Shown here piece by piece: positions 1 to 9,367 of a stretch of 64,000 nt of DNA. The position numbers were made by a program, and so were the translations under genes. The stretch is from Fagopyrum homotropicum. Taxonomy: Eukaryota > Streptophyta > Magnoliopsida > Caryophyllales > Polygonaceae. The notes under the pieces are model-generated. The model saw only the letters and a program-made list of their open reading frames with translations. It had not been told where the DNA came from and did not search any database. Positions within the stretch are counted from its first letter, which is position 1; each line of letters starts with the position of its first letter. The stretch lies in the NCBI GenBank assembly GCA_033239125.1, contig BSWB01000003.1, positions 35,293,001 through 35,357,000 of the forward strand. The letters run 5' to 3'.

Positions 1-321
1 AGAAACTTGTTATGATCATCTAGCCATGAGTTGCTCCATTGCTTGCACCAACAAGGGTCCTTGTGTCCTTCATTGCTCCAATTATGTTCCTTCAAGGCCT
101 TGGATATGTACCACCACGAGGCTTGACCCTCGAATGTATCGATTAATGTCCAAAAGATCCCCGAAATACCTACAAAACCGACAAAAGCTCGTGTAGACGT
201 CTTTTCTAGAAATATGCATGAATTAAGCGTAAACGTCATGAACTAATGTCAAACCGTGCATGAATAACGTGAAAAACTATCTATATGAATGTCTAAAATA
301 ACGTCATAAATCACGTTATCA
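1..321 (-). repeat. 3' LTR fragment of Athila/Tat-type element T1
   Basis: These bases repeat almost exactly at about 4680-5003, so they are the second LTR of a minus-strand element and are cut by the left window edge. The LTR begins at 321 reading leftward with TGATAACGTG. It lies next to a polypurine-tract-like sequence that fixes the orientation as minus. Only the first 321 bp of an LTR of about 1.8 kb are visible. Confidence 0.85.
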
Positions 322-359
322 AAATACCCCATACTTAAGATTTGCTCGTCCCCGAGCAA
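322..359 (-). promoter_or_regulatory. T1 polypurine tract with upstream perfect hairpin
   Basis: Read on the minus strand, AAGTATGGGGTATTT abuts the LTR start TGATAAC. This is the expected place for the plus-strand primer of reverse transcription. Just upstream, 342-359 is a perfect inverted repeat with arms TTGCTCG and CGAGCAA around a 4-nt loop. Ath-2 has the same structure at 62525-62542 with one base pair exchanged. Assignment as polypurine tract is by position and similarity to Ath-2. Confidence 0.7.
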
Positions 360-2095
360 GACCCAACTATAGACTAAGAGATGACATGATTTATGCATGC
401 AAAAAAACAACAAAATCTTTTTGGAATTGTGCTTCTAACATTGGATCACCTTCATAGTCATGTTTCATGGCAATGGACAATCAATCATGCATCAAATGAA
501 TGAAGGCATGGAAAGACAATTATACTTAACTAGAAAGCATGCATGAGAGGTGAAAATGAAGAAGTCAAGATGATCATGAGTACATCCAATCTAGATTACT
601 AAGTCTTACACACATGCAATTAGGTCACAAGGACTTAGAAAAGAAGAAGCTAAGAAACGTTGTGATTAGGTGGGAATTTTTAGGTCATGTGAGGTTAATC
701 CGGGAAAGGAACTAACTCCACAATTTCGTTTTTGCTCAACTTCCCAACAAGTGTATGATTTTCTCCATCTTTTCTTTGTTTTCTTCTCTTTTTCACTTAT
801 TTTTGAGACATTGGCATTGGTGTACAAAAGCCGAAACCTTGGTGATTAGCCGTCCTCGGGTTTTTTTATTTTTCGAGGTGCATCCACACCGGGCACACAT
901 ACCAAAGCTCGTTAGGACTATCGGTTTATTTGACTTTGGCAAGGCACAAACACCCGATTATGTGAATGGTGCCGAGTTACTCGTCATTTAAACCAACGTC
1001 CCCAAACCATAATTTTTTTTTCTACACTTTTCACAACAATTTCAGCACTTCATTCACATCATTCATTCATCAACAACTTCACCCCACACTTGCTTTTCAC
1101 ACACATCAACACACTAGCATGCTCCTATTCCCGGATGGGTCAAAAGAGGTCAAATTTTTTCATCAATTGAGGTGCTCAACAACATGATCAAGATGAGAAG
1201 TAGAGAAAGATGAATTGCCTTAATCACCCCTAAATGATGTGCAAGAACTAGCATGTAATTCCGACTTTCAATCCTCAATCCAATCAAGACAAGCATCATA
1301 ATCACAAATCATTCATGGGGTTCAAGATAAGTACTTCAAGTCCACATATGCATACATCAATTTAACACATAAGGTTATCCATAGCCAATTCACAAGACAA
1401 TTTCATCATAAGGGTCATTCCCAAGCTTAGAAGCACTAAAATTTTTTTAAATTTTCTGATTTTTTTGGATTTTTTTTCGAAATATGTATGTACAATGCAA
1501 GACATAATGAAACATGTGACAATATTAAACTATCCTAGATGCTAATCATGCAGGTGATCATGAAAACCCCACCCCATACTTAGAAACACATTGTCCCCAA
1601 TGTGCAAACTAAATAAAGAAGTGAAAGAGAGTCCTCACAATGTAAAATTGGTGATGCTTTGGTATTTCGGTTCACATCGAATGATGATGGTGGATGATCG
1701 ATCAAGGATGGTAGAGAGCTCTTGATGTTCATTATGGTGTCGGAACCCGCGCTTGGTACCGCAAGCCGTCCAAGTTCCACGTCCGCTCCACCCATGCTTG
1801 ATTGGAGATCATCACTCTCCTTGACAGAAGGAAAAATCGGACCAACTACCCAGGAAAATCGGCCGATTTTTGTGAAGAACAGGTCGATTTTCCTGGGCGC
1901 TTTCTTCCTTGTCCATGTGCTCGGATCTTGCACCCTCTTCTCAACAGTTCCATGAGGTTTTCACATGACCTCTAGCATCTCATCACACATGACAACAACA
2001 TGATCTAGCACCCAAAAACACAAAAGAAAAACAAAGCACACCAAAAAACAAAAGCAAAAACGAAGACGAAAGAGAAAAGGGAAAGAGTTGTTACC
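360..2095 (-). other. 3' non-coding region of T1
   Basis: No convincing ORF is present. Read on the minus strand, it keeps short blocks found in the same order in the 3' regions of Ath-1 (23560-24620) and Ath-2 (61150-62300). These are GGACAATGTGT followed by AAGTATGGGG (1572-1595), a block resembling 'cccggatgggt' near 1130, and the 'gagtaactcggcaccattcaca' region near 960-990. It also holds a palindromic triplet at 1829-1898. This shows T1 belongs to the same broad lineage as Ath-1 and Ath-2 although overall sequence identity is low. Confidence 0.65.
1829..1898 (-). repeat. Palindromic ATCGGCCGAT triplet, internal copy in T1
   Basis: Three words lie within 70 bp: AAAAATCGG at the left, the full palindrome AAAATCGGCCGATTTT in the middle, and GTCGATTTT at the right. 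The same three-word layout is present twice in the T1 LTR (4023-4095 and 4619-4675). Confidence 0.75.
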
Positions 2096-2113
2096 CTTGG
2101 GTTGCCTCCCAAG
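2096..2113 (-). promoter_or_regulatory. Conserved hairpin downstream of the T1 ORF
   Basis: The arms CTTGGG and CCCAAG enclose a 6-nt loop, 46 nt after the stop codon of the T1 ORF. The same hairpin, embedded in a longer conserved block containing GCGCTTCTTGGGAGGC, lies about 42 nt after the integrase stops of Ath-1 and Ath-2. Its function is unknown. Confidence 0.6.
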
Positions 2114-2159
2114 AAGCGCTTCTTTTAAGTCATTAGCTTGACCAAACTCAGAGGATGTG

Positions 2160-3173
2160 TCAATCCACCTCGAATACCATGGTTTGCTTGAGGAGTCCAA
2201 GCAACCATCGCTTTCCGGCATCCATGATGACAAGCAAGGGCCACTTGATGCCCAAATAAGCTTTAAGTTCTCTCTTCACCGGTGAGTAGTAGACTCCTTC
2301 ATCACCGCTCCCTTGATGATAGTATGGAGTTGCAACCATAGGTGCCACCCCATACTTAGACAATTGGTACTCCGCGGTCACACCGGTGAGATGCTTGCCC
2401 TCCTCATCCTCCATAATCCGAAGAAAGCCGATTCTTGGAAAGAATTCTTCAATGAGGTGCTCCATAACCATCATGGATCCATCATGCTTGCCTCCATCAT
2501 TAAACATTGGAGACTCCTTAGGAAAGGGACTCCAATCTTCGTGTGTACTCCGGGCAAGCAAGAAAGGATTGGAAGGAGTTGAAGTTAACTTAGGGCTCTC
2601 CTTCGTGAGCTCTTCAAGTGTGGTTCCGGGGTTGATGACAAGGATGTCCGGGGGTGAGAATACTTCATTGCACTCCTCCAAAGGTGAAGGAGGTGGAGGT
2701 AAGCCTTGAAGGATGGTAGGATCTCCTAGCATAAGAGCATGCCTAATCTCCTCAATCTCCCTCCTCATTTGTTCTTCTCTCTCAACATTCAATCTTCTTG
2801 CATCCTCCAGGGCCAAATCCCTTAGCCACAATTGCTTCCGAGCTTCATTCAACTCTTCCTCAAGGTCTCTATTGGTTATGGTTGAATCGGGTAATTCTTG
2901 GATCTCCTCATGGTGAACCTCCTCTTGTTGAAATACTTCCGCTTCAAGCACCACGTGTGCACTCGAAATGGAAGAAAGGTTGCTTTCTAGATTATCCATC
3001 TTCCTCAACATTTCTTCTAGCATTGACTCCAATCGATCATTGTGAGGTTGATGGTGAGGTTCCACATAAGGCAATGTAGTCATGTGAGCTTGATCATGGG
3101 ACTCATGATAGGCATTAAACTCCTCCCAATACTCAAACTCATCATGGAGAGGTCCTAGATCTTGGCTTTCCAT
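2160..3173 (-). CDS. Coiled-coil protein of T1, gag-like position, function unknown
   Basis: An uninterrupted ORF of 337 aa from the first ATG (3171-3173). In-frame sequence continues upstream to the LTR end without an ATG. Residues about 45-170 are rich in Glu, Arg, Leu and Gln with heptad-like spacing (MLEEMLRKMDNLE, then EELNEARKQLWLRDLALEDA), so a long coiled coil is likely. A Pro-rich stretch, PPPPSP, follows. Near the C terminus the string LSKYGV-x3-VATPY-x2-Q-x-SG resembles the integrase segment just before the catalytic Glu in Ath-1, but the rest of integrase is absent. It is the only ORF of T1, so T1 has no polymerase, protease or complete integrase. The position after the 5' LTR suggests a gag-derived protein. 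That is inference, as no capsid motif or zinc knuckle is visible. Confidence 0.55.
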   Translation of the reverse strand: MESQDLGPLHDEFEYWEEFNAYHESHDQAHMTTLPYVEPHHQPHNDRLESMLEEMLRKMDNLESNLSSISSAHVVLEAEVFQQEEVHHEEIQELPDSTITNRDLEEELNEARKQLWLRDLALEDARRLNVEREEQMRREIEEIRHALMLGDPTILQGLPPPPSPLEECNEVFSPPDILVINPGTTLEELTKESPKLTSTPSNPFLLARSTHEDWSPFPKESPMFNDGGKHDGSMMVMEHLIEEFFPRIGFLRIMEDEEGKHLTGVTAEYQLSKYGVAPMVATPYYHQGSGDEGVYYSPVKRELKAYLGIKWPLLVIMDAGKRWLLGLLKQTMVFEVD

Positions 3174-4022
3174 CCACTCCTCATACTCTAGGATTGTGTA
3201 GCACAAAAAGCTTTACATTTATAAACTCGATCTAATCTCCTAAACTACCTAGCGAAACCCGCAGTGTGCGGATCGTTATGTAGGAAGGAAAGAATTCCGA
3301 GGTCGAACACAAGGACTGAGGCAAAATCAAGTCATTCAATGATCAAAGATAGTGCAAATCTATACTAAGAAAAGAGAAAGAAATAAAGAAATGAAAATCT
3401 TGATATTTTTGGTTGGTTTTTGTGGTGATCAAGCAAAGATCACAAATCAACCAAGATAATAAATCAAACTAACAACTCAAGCTAGCAAAGCAAACATGTA
3501 ACACAAGCACAAAATATGTGATAAAAGAGAGAAGAGTGGATTCTAGAGGTCAAGATTTCCGGTTATGGCATTGGACTCAAGGTTCTAAAGATTCTAAGGA
3601 TAAGGCTGCGGTATTGGGAAAGGGTGTTTCTCTAATGGAAGCAATTACCGGGTAGGTCTCATGCTTCGCTAATCCCGCACCAAACTCCTATTACCGGGTA
3701 AGTCTCAAGGAGGTAAAGTTGGGAATTCTACACAAACCGGACACTACTTAAGGGGCAAACCTCTCCTTACCGGGTAAGTCTCGGAAAAGGTAAGTCTTAA
3801 GCAACAATCCTAGCACACTCAGTCCAATAGCGGCTTATGAGGCTCACTACTACCTAGAGTTCATCATCTTTGGGATCTAAGATCGGAAATCACCGGGTAG
3901 GTCTCTTTCCTCACTTAGTTTGCTAGCATTAGGTCACCCTAAGCTATATTATGCTCAACAAACACTAGGATTTCAACAATCTAACATCCTAACATACATA
4001 TTCATCAATTAAAGAGCAACAG

Positions 4023-4095
4023 AAGGAAAAATCGGGTGGATCATAGCAAAAATCGGCCGATTTACTATGAAGAACATGTCGATTTTTATGTCTGA
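4023..4095 (-). repeat. T1 LTR palindromic triplet, cluster 2
   Basis: Words are AAAAATCGG, AATCGGCCGATTT and GTCGATTTTT. The cluster lies about 910-980 bp from the LTR start, downstream of the candidate TATA. Confidence 0.8.
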
Positions 4096-4618
4096 GTTAG
4101 GTTTTGTGCATACGAATCATCCTAAACTAACATATAAGTCCATTCTATCATCACCCAAGCCATAACCATCAATCCATCACTCCAAAATCACAACAAACTA
4201 GCCAATAACATGCATTTCTAGATCTAAAATCATCATACAAGCATACATGGAATCCATAGCAAGAAGATGAAGTAAGGAAATGAAAGCAATGAAACTTAGC
4301 TGGATTTGAGCTCAAAACAAGTCTTTCAACACACCAAATGTAGCTCCAAGTCAGATCTTACAACCTTCAACAAGCTTCTTCACAAAAATCACTCAAATCT
4401 CACTATGAAATTGAAATCTACACTAATCTCTCTCAAGAACACCTACAAGGGTGTCTTGAAGAGACCTCCCAATTGGAAGAGTCTTTTTGGAAGATGCTAG
4501 AGGATGTGGGAGAGGAGAGAGAATCCTCAGCAACAACTTGCATGCCCACTTATATTATCCACCAAGAGCAAGGCCGGACAAAGAGATCGTGGGACACGTG
4601 GCTTAAGCTGTCAAAGGC

Positions 4619-4675
4619 CAAAAATCGACCCAGTCAAATAAATCGGCCGATTTTCCTGAGTGTAGGTCAATTTTC
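4619..4675 (-). repeat. T1 LTR palindromic triplet, cluster 1
   Basis: Words are AAAAATCGACC, AAATCGGCCGATTTT and GGTCAATTTT. The cluster lies about 330-385 bp from the LTR start. A weak TATAAG on the minus strand (4549-4554) follows about 65 bp later. Confidence 0.8.
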
Positions 4676-5003
4676 TTCAACAAAAACTTGTTATGATCAT
4701 CTAGCCATGAGTTTCTCCATTGCTTGCACCAACAAGGGTCCTTGTGTCCTTCATTGCTCCAATTATGTTCCTTCAAGGCCTAAGATATGTACCACCATGA
4801 GACTTGACCCTCGAATGTATCCATTAATGTCCAAAAGATCCCCGAAATACCTACAAAACCGACAAAAGCTCGTGTAGACGTCTTTTTCTAGAAATATGCA
4901 TGAATTAAGCGTAAACGTCATGAACTAATGCCAAACTGTGCATGAATAACGGGAAAAACTATCTATATGAATGTCTAAAATAACGTCATAAATCACGTTA
5001 TCA

Positions 5004-5403
5004 CCATCACCTTGATTCTAATGCTTTGAATATAGCTAACGGTTTTATACCGGTTGTTATAGATTGTCCTGCAGGTTAGGAATGCGGCCGAGAGATCCGG
5101 AAAACTGGGCAGCCGGGGTCCGTACATTTTAGGAAGGGTTTTTGGTTGGTTTTATGTTTGGAGTTTGTGTGTTGTATTTTGTTGGCCGTGTGTATGGCTT
5201 ATGGTCTTTGGAGTTGTGTTTTCGGCTGAAGTCCGTTGTTGTCTTTTGGGTTTCTTATCATTGCATCAAAAATGTATTTCGTTTTGGCCTTAATTTGTGC
5301 CTTGTTGCAAGATCCGGTGAAATTGTTGTCAAGCTAAGGGTCGGGACCCATTGTGAGGTCCCAACCCGTAGCATCCCGAGTCCCACGAATTCGGGGTGAT
5401 ACA
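5004..5403 (+). repeat. 3' part of the 5' LTR of gypsy element B
   Basis: The sequence matches 41780-42182, the end of B's 3' LTR. It ends at 5403 in GGGTGATACA, a variant of the TGTTACA end of this LTR family, and a primer site follows. The inverted repeat GGGTCGGGACCC lies near the end and is shared by all copies of this family. The left part of this LTR lies outside the window, beyond T1. Confidence 0.85.
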
Positions 5404-5406
5404 ATA

Positions 5407-5420
5407 TGGTATCAAAGCCC
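5407..5420 (+). promoter_or_regulatory. Primer-binding site of element B
   Basis: TGGTATCAAAGCCC follows the LTR by 3 nt and matches the usual initiator-tRNA-Met primer site TGGTATCAGAGC with one change. Confidence 0.75.
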
Positions 5421-6984
5421 TAGGTTGACCACAATGGCACTCGCAATCTTCTAAAGGCCGAAAGAGGAATAAACAAAACCTCCAAGGGTTCTGACTTTTC
5501 GTTTTTAAATTACATGCATGAGTCGGGGTAGAATGTACGGACCACCACTCCTTCCGCGGATCTCGGCAGCTTAGTTTATTGGATTTTGATATGTATATAT
5601 ATGTATTTATGTAGATATGTATAGTATATGTGGATTGTAGTTGCATGATGGACGTGATTTATATGTATAGTATATATGTGGACTATAGTATATGCTTTGG
5701 ACCTTGTTGGGTTGTAATGGATTACCGGATGTGTGATATTGGTAGTGATATGGACTTAGGACATATATAGATTATATACGGACTCTTATTATATAGTAGT
5801 ATATAGATCCATGAGACCTTATAGTTAGGACGATAGTATGTTATCAACGCCGGTAGACAACGTTGATGGCTTGCGATATCATTCATACGTGGAAGAGTAT
5901 GCTCAAGTATTGAGTTGAGTATCACGCTCTGAAGATCACCTTGGGGTTCTCGAATTCCTTTAAAATGATGTCGAAGAGGATGAGTAGAGATGATGTAAAC
6001 AAAGGACGACCGAGTATAAGAAAACTCGAGATAACTTAATAGGAATCAAGATAGAAGCAATACAAGAGAGGGGAGCAACATTAAAGTGTAAAAGTGGTTC
6101 TAAAGAAGCCATGATCGAACGACGACGAGGACAATGGAGATAACGAACTTAAGGTGACGCGTGGACAACTAAAGATGCGAATTGAGGAGGAGATGGGGGC
6201 ATTCTAACAAGGTTAAAGACGGTGTTCCATTAAGATGTGAAGCTTTCCTTAGATGTTCCTAAGCATTGGAGTCAAGATGAGAAGAGTGAAAAGAACCATG
6301 TGCGAAAGATTTAAGATGCCGTAAGTTAAGCTTACGAGGTACCAACAAGTGAAGTACTAACATTATGAGAGTTATGAGAAGATTGGCATGGTGAGGATTC
6401 ACGTGGAGTTTACCGGTTCCCTTTGTGACGATAAGGCTAAGAAAGGCCAAGAACAAGGAGGAGTGAGTAGACGTGATCCCGGAAAGATAAGAAACGCAAC
6501 AAGGAGCTTTCAGTTATGAAAAGACGTAAGAAAACAACCAAGAGAAACGCGAACGGACGCTATCTAAGGCTATAATATTTGGGAAGGTGCACTAGAAGGA
6601 CATCAAGGAAGAATGGTTAAGCTTATGAAGGCGAATTATTCGGCGTGAGAGGCCTAGAAGAACATGGTTACTTTATGGAAGAGAAAGGGAGCACAGAACA
6701 TGGAGATAACTAACGAAGTCGAGATGGAGTACCCCAAGGAGGGTAATCTTCATGAGAGTGGTAACATGGACATGTAAAAGAATGGTGAGTCGTCGATCTT
6801 CGAGAGGGTCATCAATGAATTAATCGGTGACCACCAAAAATGCACAGGTGGGAGTTGTATACTGGTGAATGTAGGTGGGGAGAGTAACCCAAGTGGTGGA
6901 ATCATAAAGGAACGGTAACAAGAACTTGGAATATATCTTAAACTCTTGATTTGAAGTTGTTATGGAGAACACCAGTTTGCGAAA

Positions 6985-7265
6985 AGAGAGACGGTTATCC
7001 CCGGTTGTACATCGATTACAATGAGCCGAACAAGATAACAAGAAGAACAAGTATCCCTCACCGTGGATAGATGATCTACTTGATCGGTTGCAAGGGTCGG
7101 TAGTCTCTTCTTAGAATGAGTTAAGGTCAATGTGTCAGAAATTGAGAACTCGAGACTGAGATGTTGCAAACACGGCATGTTGGACCAACCAGAGTCACTA
7201 CGAGTTGAAGTTTTTCCTATGGGCTTATTGATGCCCCAGATAAGATATTTTTGGGTCTACTCTTG
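6985..7265 (+). pseudogene. Ty3/gypsy reverse transcriptase relic in B
   Basis: Broken translation resembles the RT core of Tekay/Del-type elements. CIDY-like and NKIT-like residues are followed by PxIDDLLD-LQGS and then a GL-NAPD-like string. Stops and indels occur throughout and the catalytic YxDD region is absent. The same stretch exists in A at 27990-28262 on the minus strand. Confidence 0.65.
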
Positions 7266-7865
7266 AAAAAGAGAGCAGTCGTATAACAAGTTGTCTCGGG
7301 ACGGCAAACCCCGAGAGATATGATAGGACTTACAAGTTTTCTTAGAGGTGTTGAGCATTACTAGATTTGGGAAGAGAGATGTTGTATAACACCGTTTATG
7401 GTAACCTCCGGATGACAATGAAGTATTGAATGGGACGAAGAATTTACAATGGGGTTGTAGAGAGTTAAAAGGAGACTCACTGGTGCAACTGTTTCACATT
7501 GCCTCGAGGTATGATAGGTTAGACGAGTACAAGTTACTCTTCAAGACAAGGTCTTGACCGAGTATTTAGGGACAATGTAAAGAGTAACAACATACGTGTC
7601 TCGTTAGTAAATCAGTGGGGAGTGAGGTAATTCCTTCATTTTCAAGGACTTACTTCAAAAATAAAAAAAATAATAATAATTAAAAATGAATAAAATAAAA
7701 TAAAAAATTGAGGAAACATAACATCAAAGTTTGGTTTGACAAGAACCGAAGCCAATAGTGTAAATTGGAAGTTCGATCTTCTGTGATAGAGAAATCAAAG
7801 GGAAAATAATGGAAATGCTACATTGTGAGATACCCGAAAAGGAAGTTGGGTTCCGATATATCGAC

Positions 7866-7965
7866 CTTTTAGATCTTAGCGCGAGTTGGAGAAGTGTCTT
7901 ATAAGCTGGCGTTACCTCCAAGAGTAGAGAGTGTTCACCCGTTATTTCATGTGTACCAGACGGAA
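7866..7965 (+). pseudogene. Integrase C-terminal relic in B
   Basis: One frame reads ILARVGEVSYKLALPP then VHPLFHV. This is the conserved C-terminal segment of Tekay/CRM-type gypsy integrases, just before the chromodomain in many members. Flanking sequence has stops. A carries the same relic at 27364-27427. Confidence 0.7.
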
Positions 7966-8268
7966 GATAGTATCTTTGGTTGAGTTTTACGCTGAGCTAG
8001 TAGCTTTAATAGAAGTGACGGGTTAGACCTAGCTCTTCCCTTAAGTTGGTTGTGTATATGTGATGTTATATGTGGTTTTGTGACCCGTCCAGGAATGTGT
8101 TTTATGTCCGGTTATAAATACGTTATGATAGTGGTTGAAGCAGTCTTGTGTATATAGATTTAGAAGTTCTAAGCCTTTGTAGTTGAGAGTTCATACCTCG
8201 GCCTTAGGGACCGAGAAGTTCGGCGTATAGAAAGTTTCGGGACGAAATTTGTTTTTAGGGAGATCTAA

Positions 8269-9148
8269 TGTAATGCTTCGTTTATTGGGTGCGTTCTCGA
8301 TTTTATTTTTATTTCTGTTTAAATACTTCTATTGGTATTTTAATAGCCTAAAATATTTTTTTTCGAGTATATATGTATATATCGGTATATTCCATATTCA
8401 TATTTAATCCCTTTTAAATTATATTTTAATCTCGTACATATTTTTCGAGAACGATTTCTATATCGGCAATCATACTATTACAAGTATATTTACATACATT
8501 TGATTTATATATTTTCCGCAAAATAATTTTACGAAAAAGTTCGGAAAGATTTCGGATCCGGTATATTTATATCGAGTATATATCGTATTCAGTTTCTTTT
8601 GTTATTTTAATTCTCTTTCCCTTTTTCTTTTTTTTTCTTTATTCTGCACTTCCTCTCTCTCCTAGCTGGTGAGCAGCTACAGACCCGAGTCTTCGCTCCC
8701 TCTGCAACCAACCTGCAATCAATCGCTTCTCTCCTGTTGTTGTGACAGTGGCTTCTCATTACCCTCTCTGCTTCCCTACCACAACAAGCAAGCAAGATCT
8801 CTTCCATACCTCTCTCTCCTTTTGCTTCTCCCATCTCTCCCTCTACAGATCCCATTTCATTCTTCCGAAACAAGCCAGTTCTTCCCTTCGAGCCTCGCCG
8901 GCAAAGCCACGCCAGCGGAATCGAACACCCTGTGCCATTCCCGCCCGCCAGCAGCTCCGCTTGACCGCCTCACCCTTGCTGTCGGGAGAAGACCCTCCAC
9001 CTTTGCCTCCTCTGGATCGAACCACCACTTCCGCCCTCTCCTCTTCATGCTGCCGCCTCCGCCTCTGTGCAGCTCGCCGGAGGAATCCACCGGAGCAACC
9101 CTCCCTCGCCTGTTGCCGGAGAACGAAGCCCTGCCCCGCCTATCGCCG
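8269..9148 (+). repeat. 3' LTR of element B, first part
   Basis: Begins with TGTAATGC directly after the polypurine tract. The LTR is interrupted at 9148 by copia C1 and resumes at 40176, giving about 2.9 kb in total. The part from 8600 to 9148 is CT-rich and GC-rich and gives several overlapping ORFs on both strands. I read this as a transcribed leader-like LTR region, not as genes. Confidence 0.8.
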
Positions 9149-9288
9149 TGATAGCACACCAAGTCCACTTACTCATAGCCCTTATAAGGCCCATACAAAA
9201 TGGTCTTCCGATGAATAAATATATATAACCCTTGTCATAATGTATTCAACTGAGCAGACAATTGAATTTGCATTTTCCTCTGTCACTA
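9149..9288 (+). repeat. 5' LTR of copia C1
   Basis: 140 bp, nearly identical to 40036-40175. It contains a TATA-like ATAAATATATATAA. A primer site, TATCAGAGC (9292-9300), complementary to initiator tRNA-Met, follows. Confidence 0.9.
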
Positions 9289-9367
9289 TTGTATCAGAGC
9301 AAATGGCCAACGCCTGAAAATTTTTGTCTCTAGCAAAACAAACTTTCTCCTCTTACCACAACCAACA

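Larger units (their letters stand above)
3195..5003 (-). repeat. 5' LTR of T1
   Basis: The right end (4680-5003) repeats at 1-321. On the minus strand the LTR starts TGATAACGTG at 5003. Its left end is placed near 3195 by similarity of 'ataaatgtaaagct' to the 3' ends of the Ath-1 and Ath-2 LTRs. No GGCGCC-type primer site follows, so the LTR end and primer site may be deleted. A run of phrases resembling ACCGGGTAAGTCTC (3650-3900) matches similar phrases in the other Athila-type LTRs. The element interrupts the 5' LTR of B at 5003/5004. Confidence 0.75.
5421..8268 (+). pseudogene. Decayed interior of gypsy element B
   Basis: About 2.85 kb without any long ORF, where an autonomous element would have 5-6 kb of gag-pol. 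Only two relics are recognisable, from reverse transcriptase and integrase (listed separately). The end 'gttttaggga' just before 8269 is the polypurine tract region. Homology with the interior of A is visible at both ends and at both relics, so B and A are members of one family. 7655-7700 is a short A-rich low-complexity stretch. Confidence 0.75.

Noticed and set aside
755..1187. Small plus-strand ORFs in the T1 3' region
   Set aside because: They are on the strand opposite to the element, short and AT-biased, and lie over conserved non-coding blocks.
8607..9218. Overlapping ORFs at 8607-9218 (Ser/Pro/Arg-rich)
   Set aside because: Low-complexity CT-rich LTR leader of B. The ORFs run across the C1 insertion border at 9149, so they cannot be one gene.
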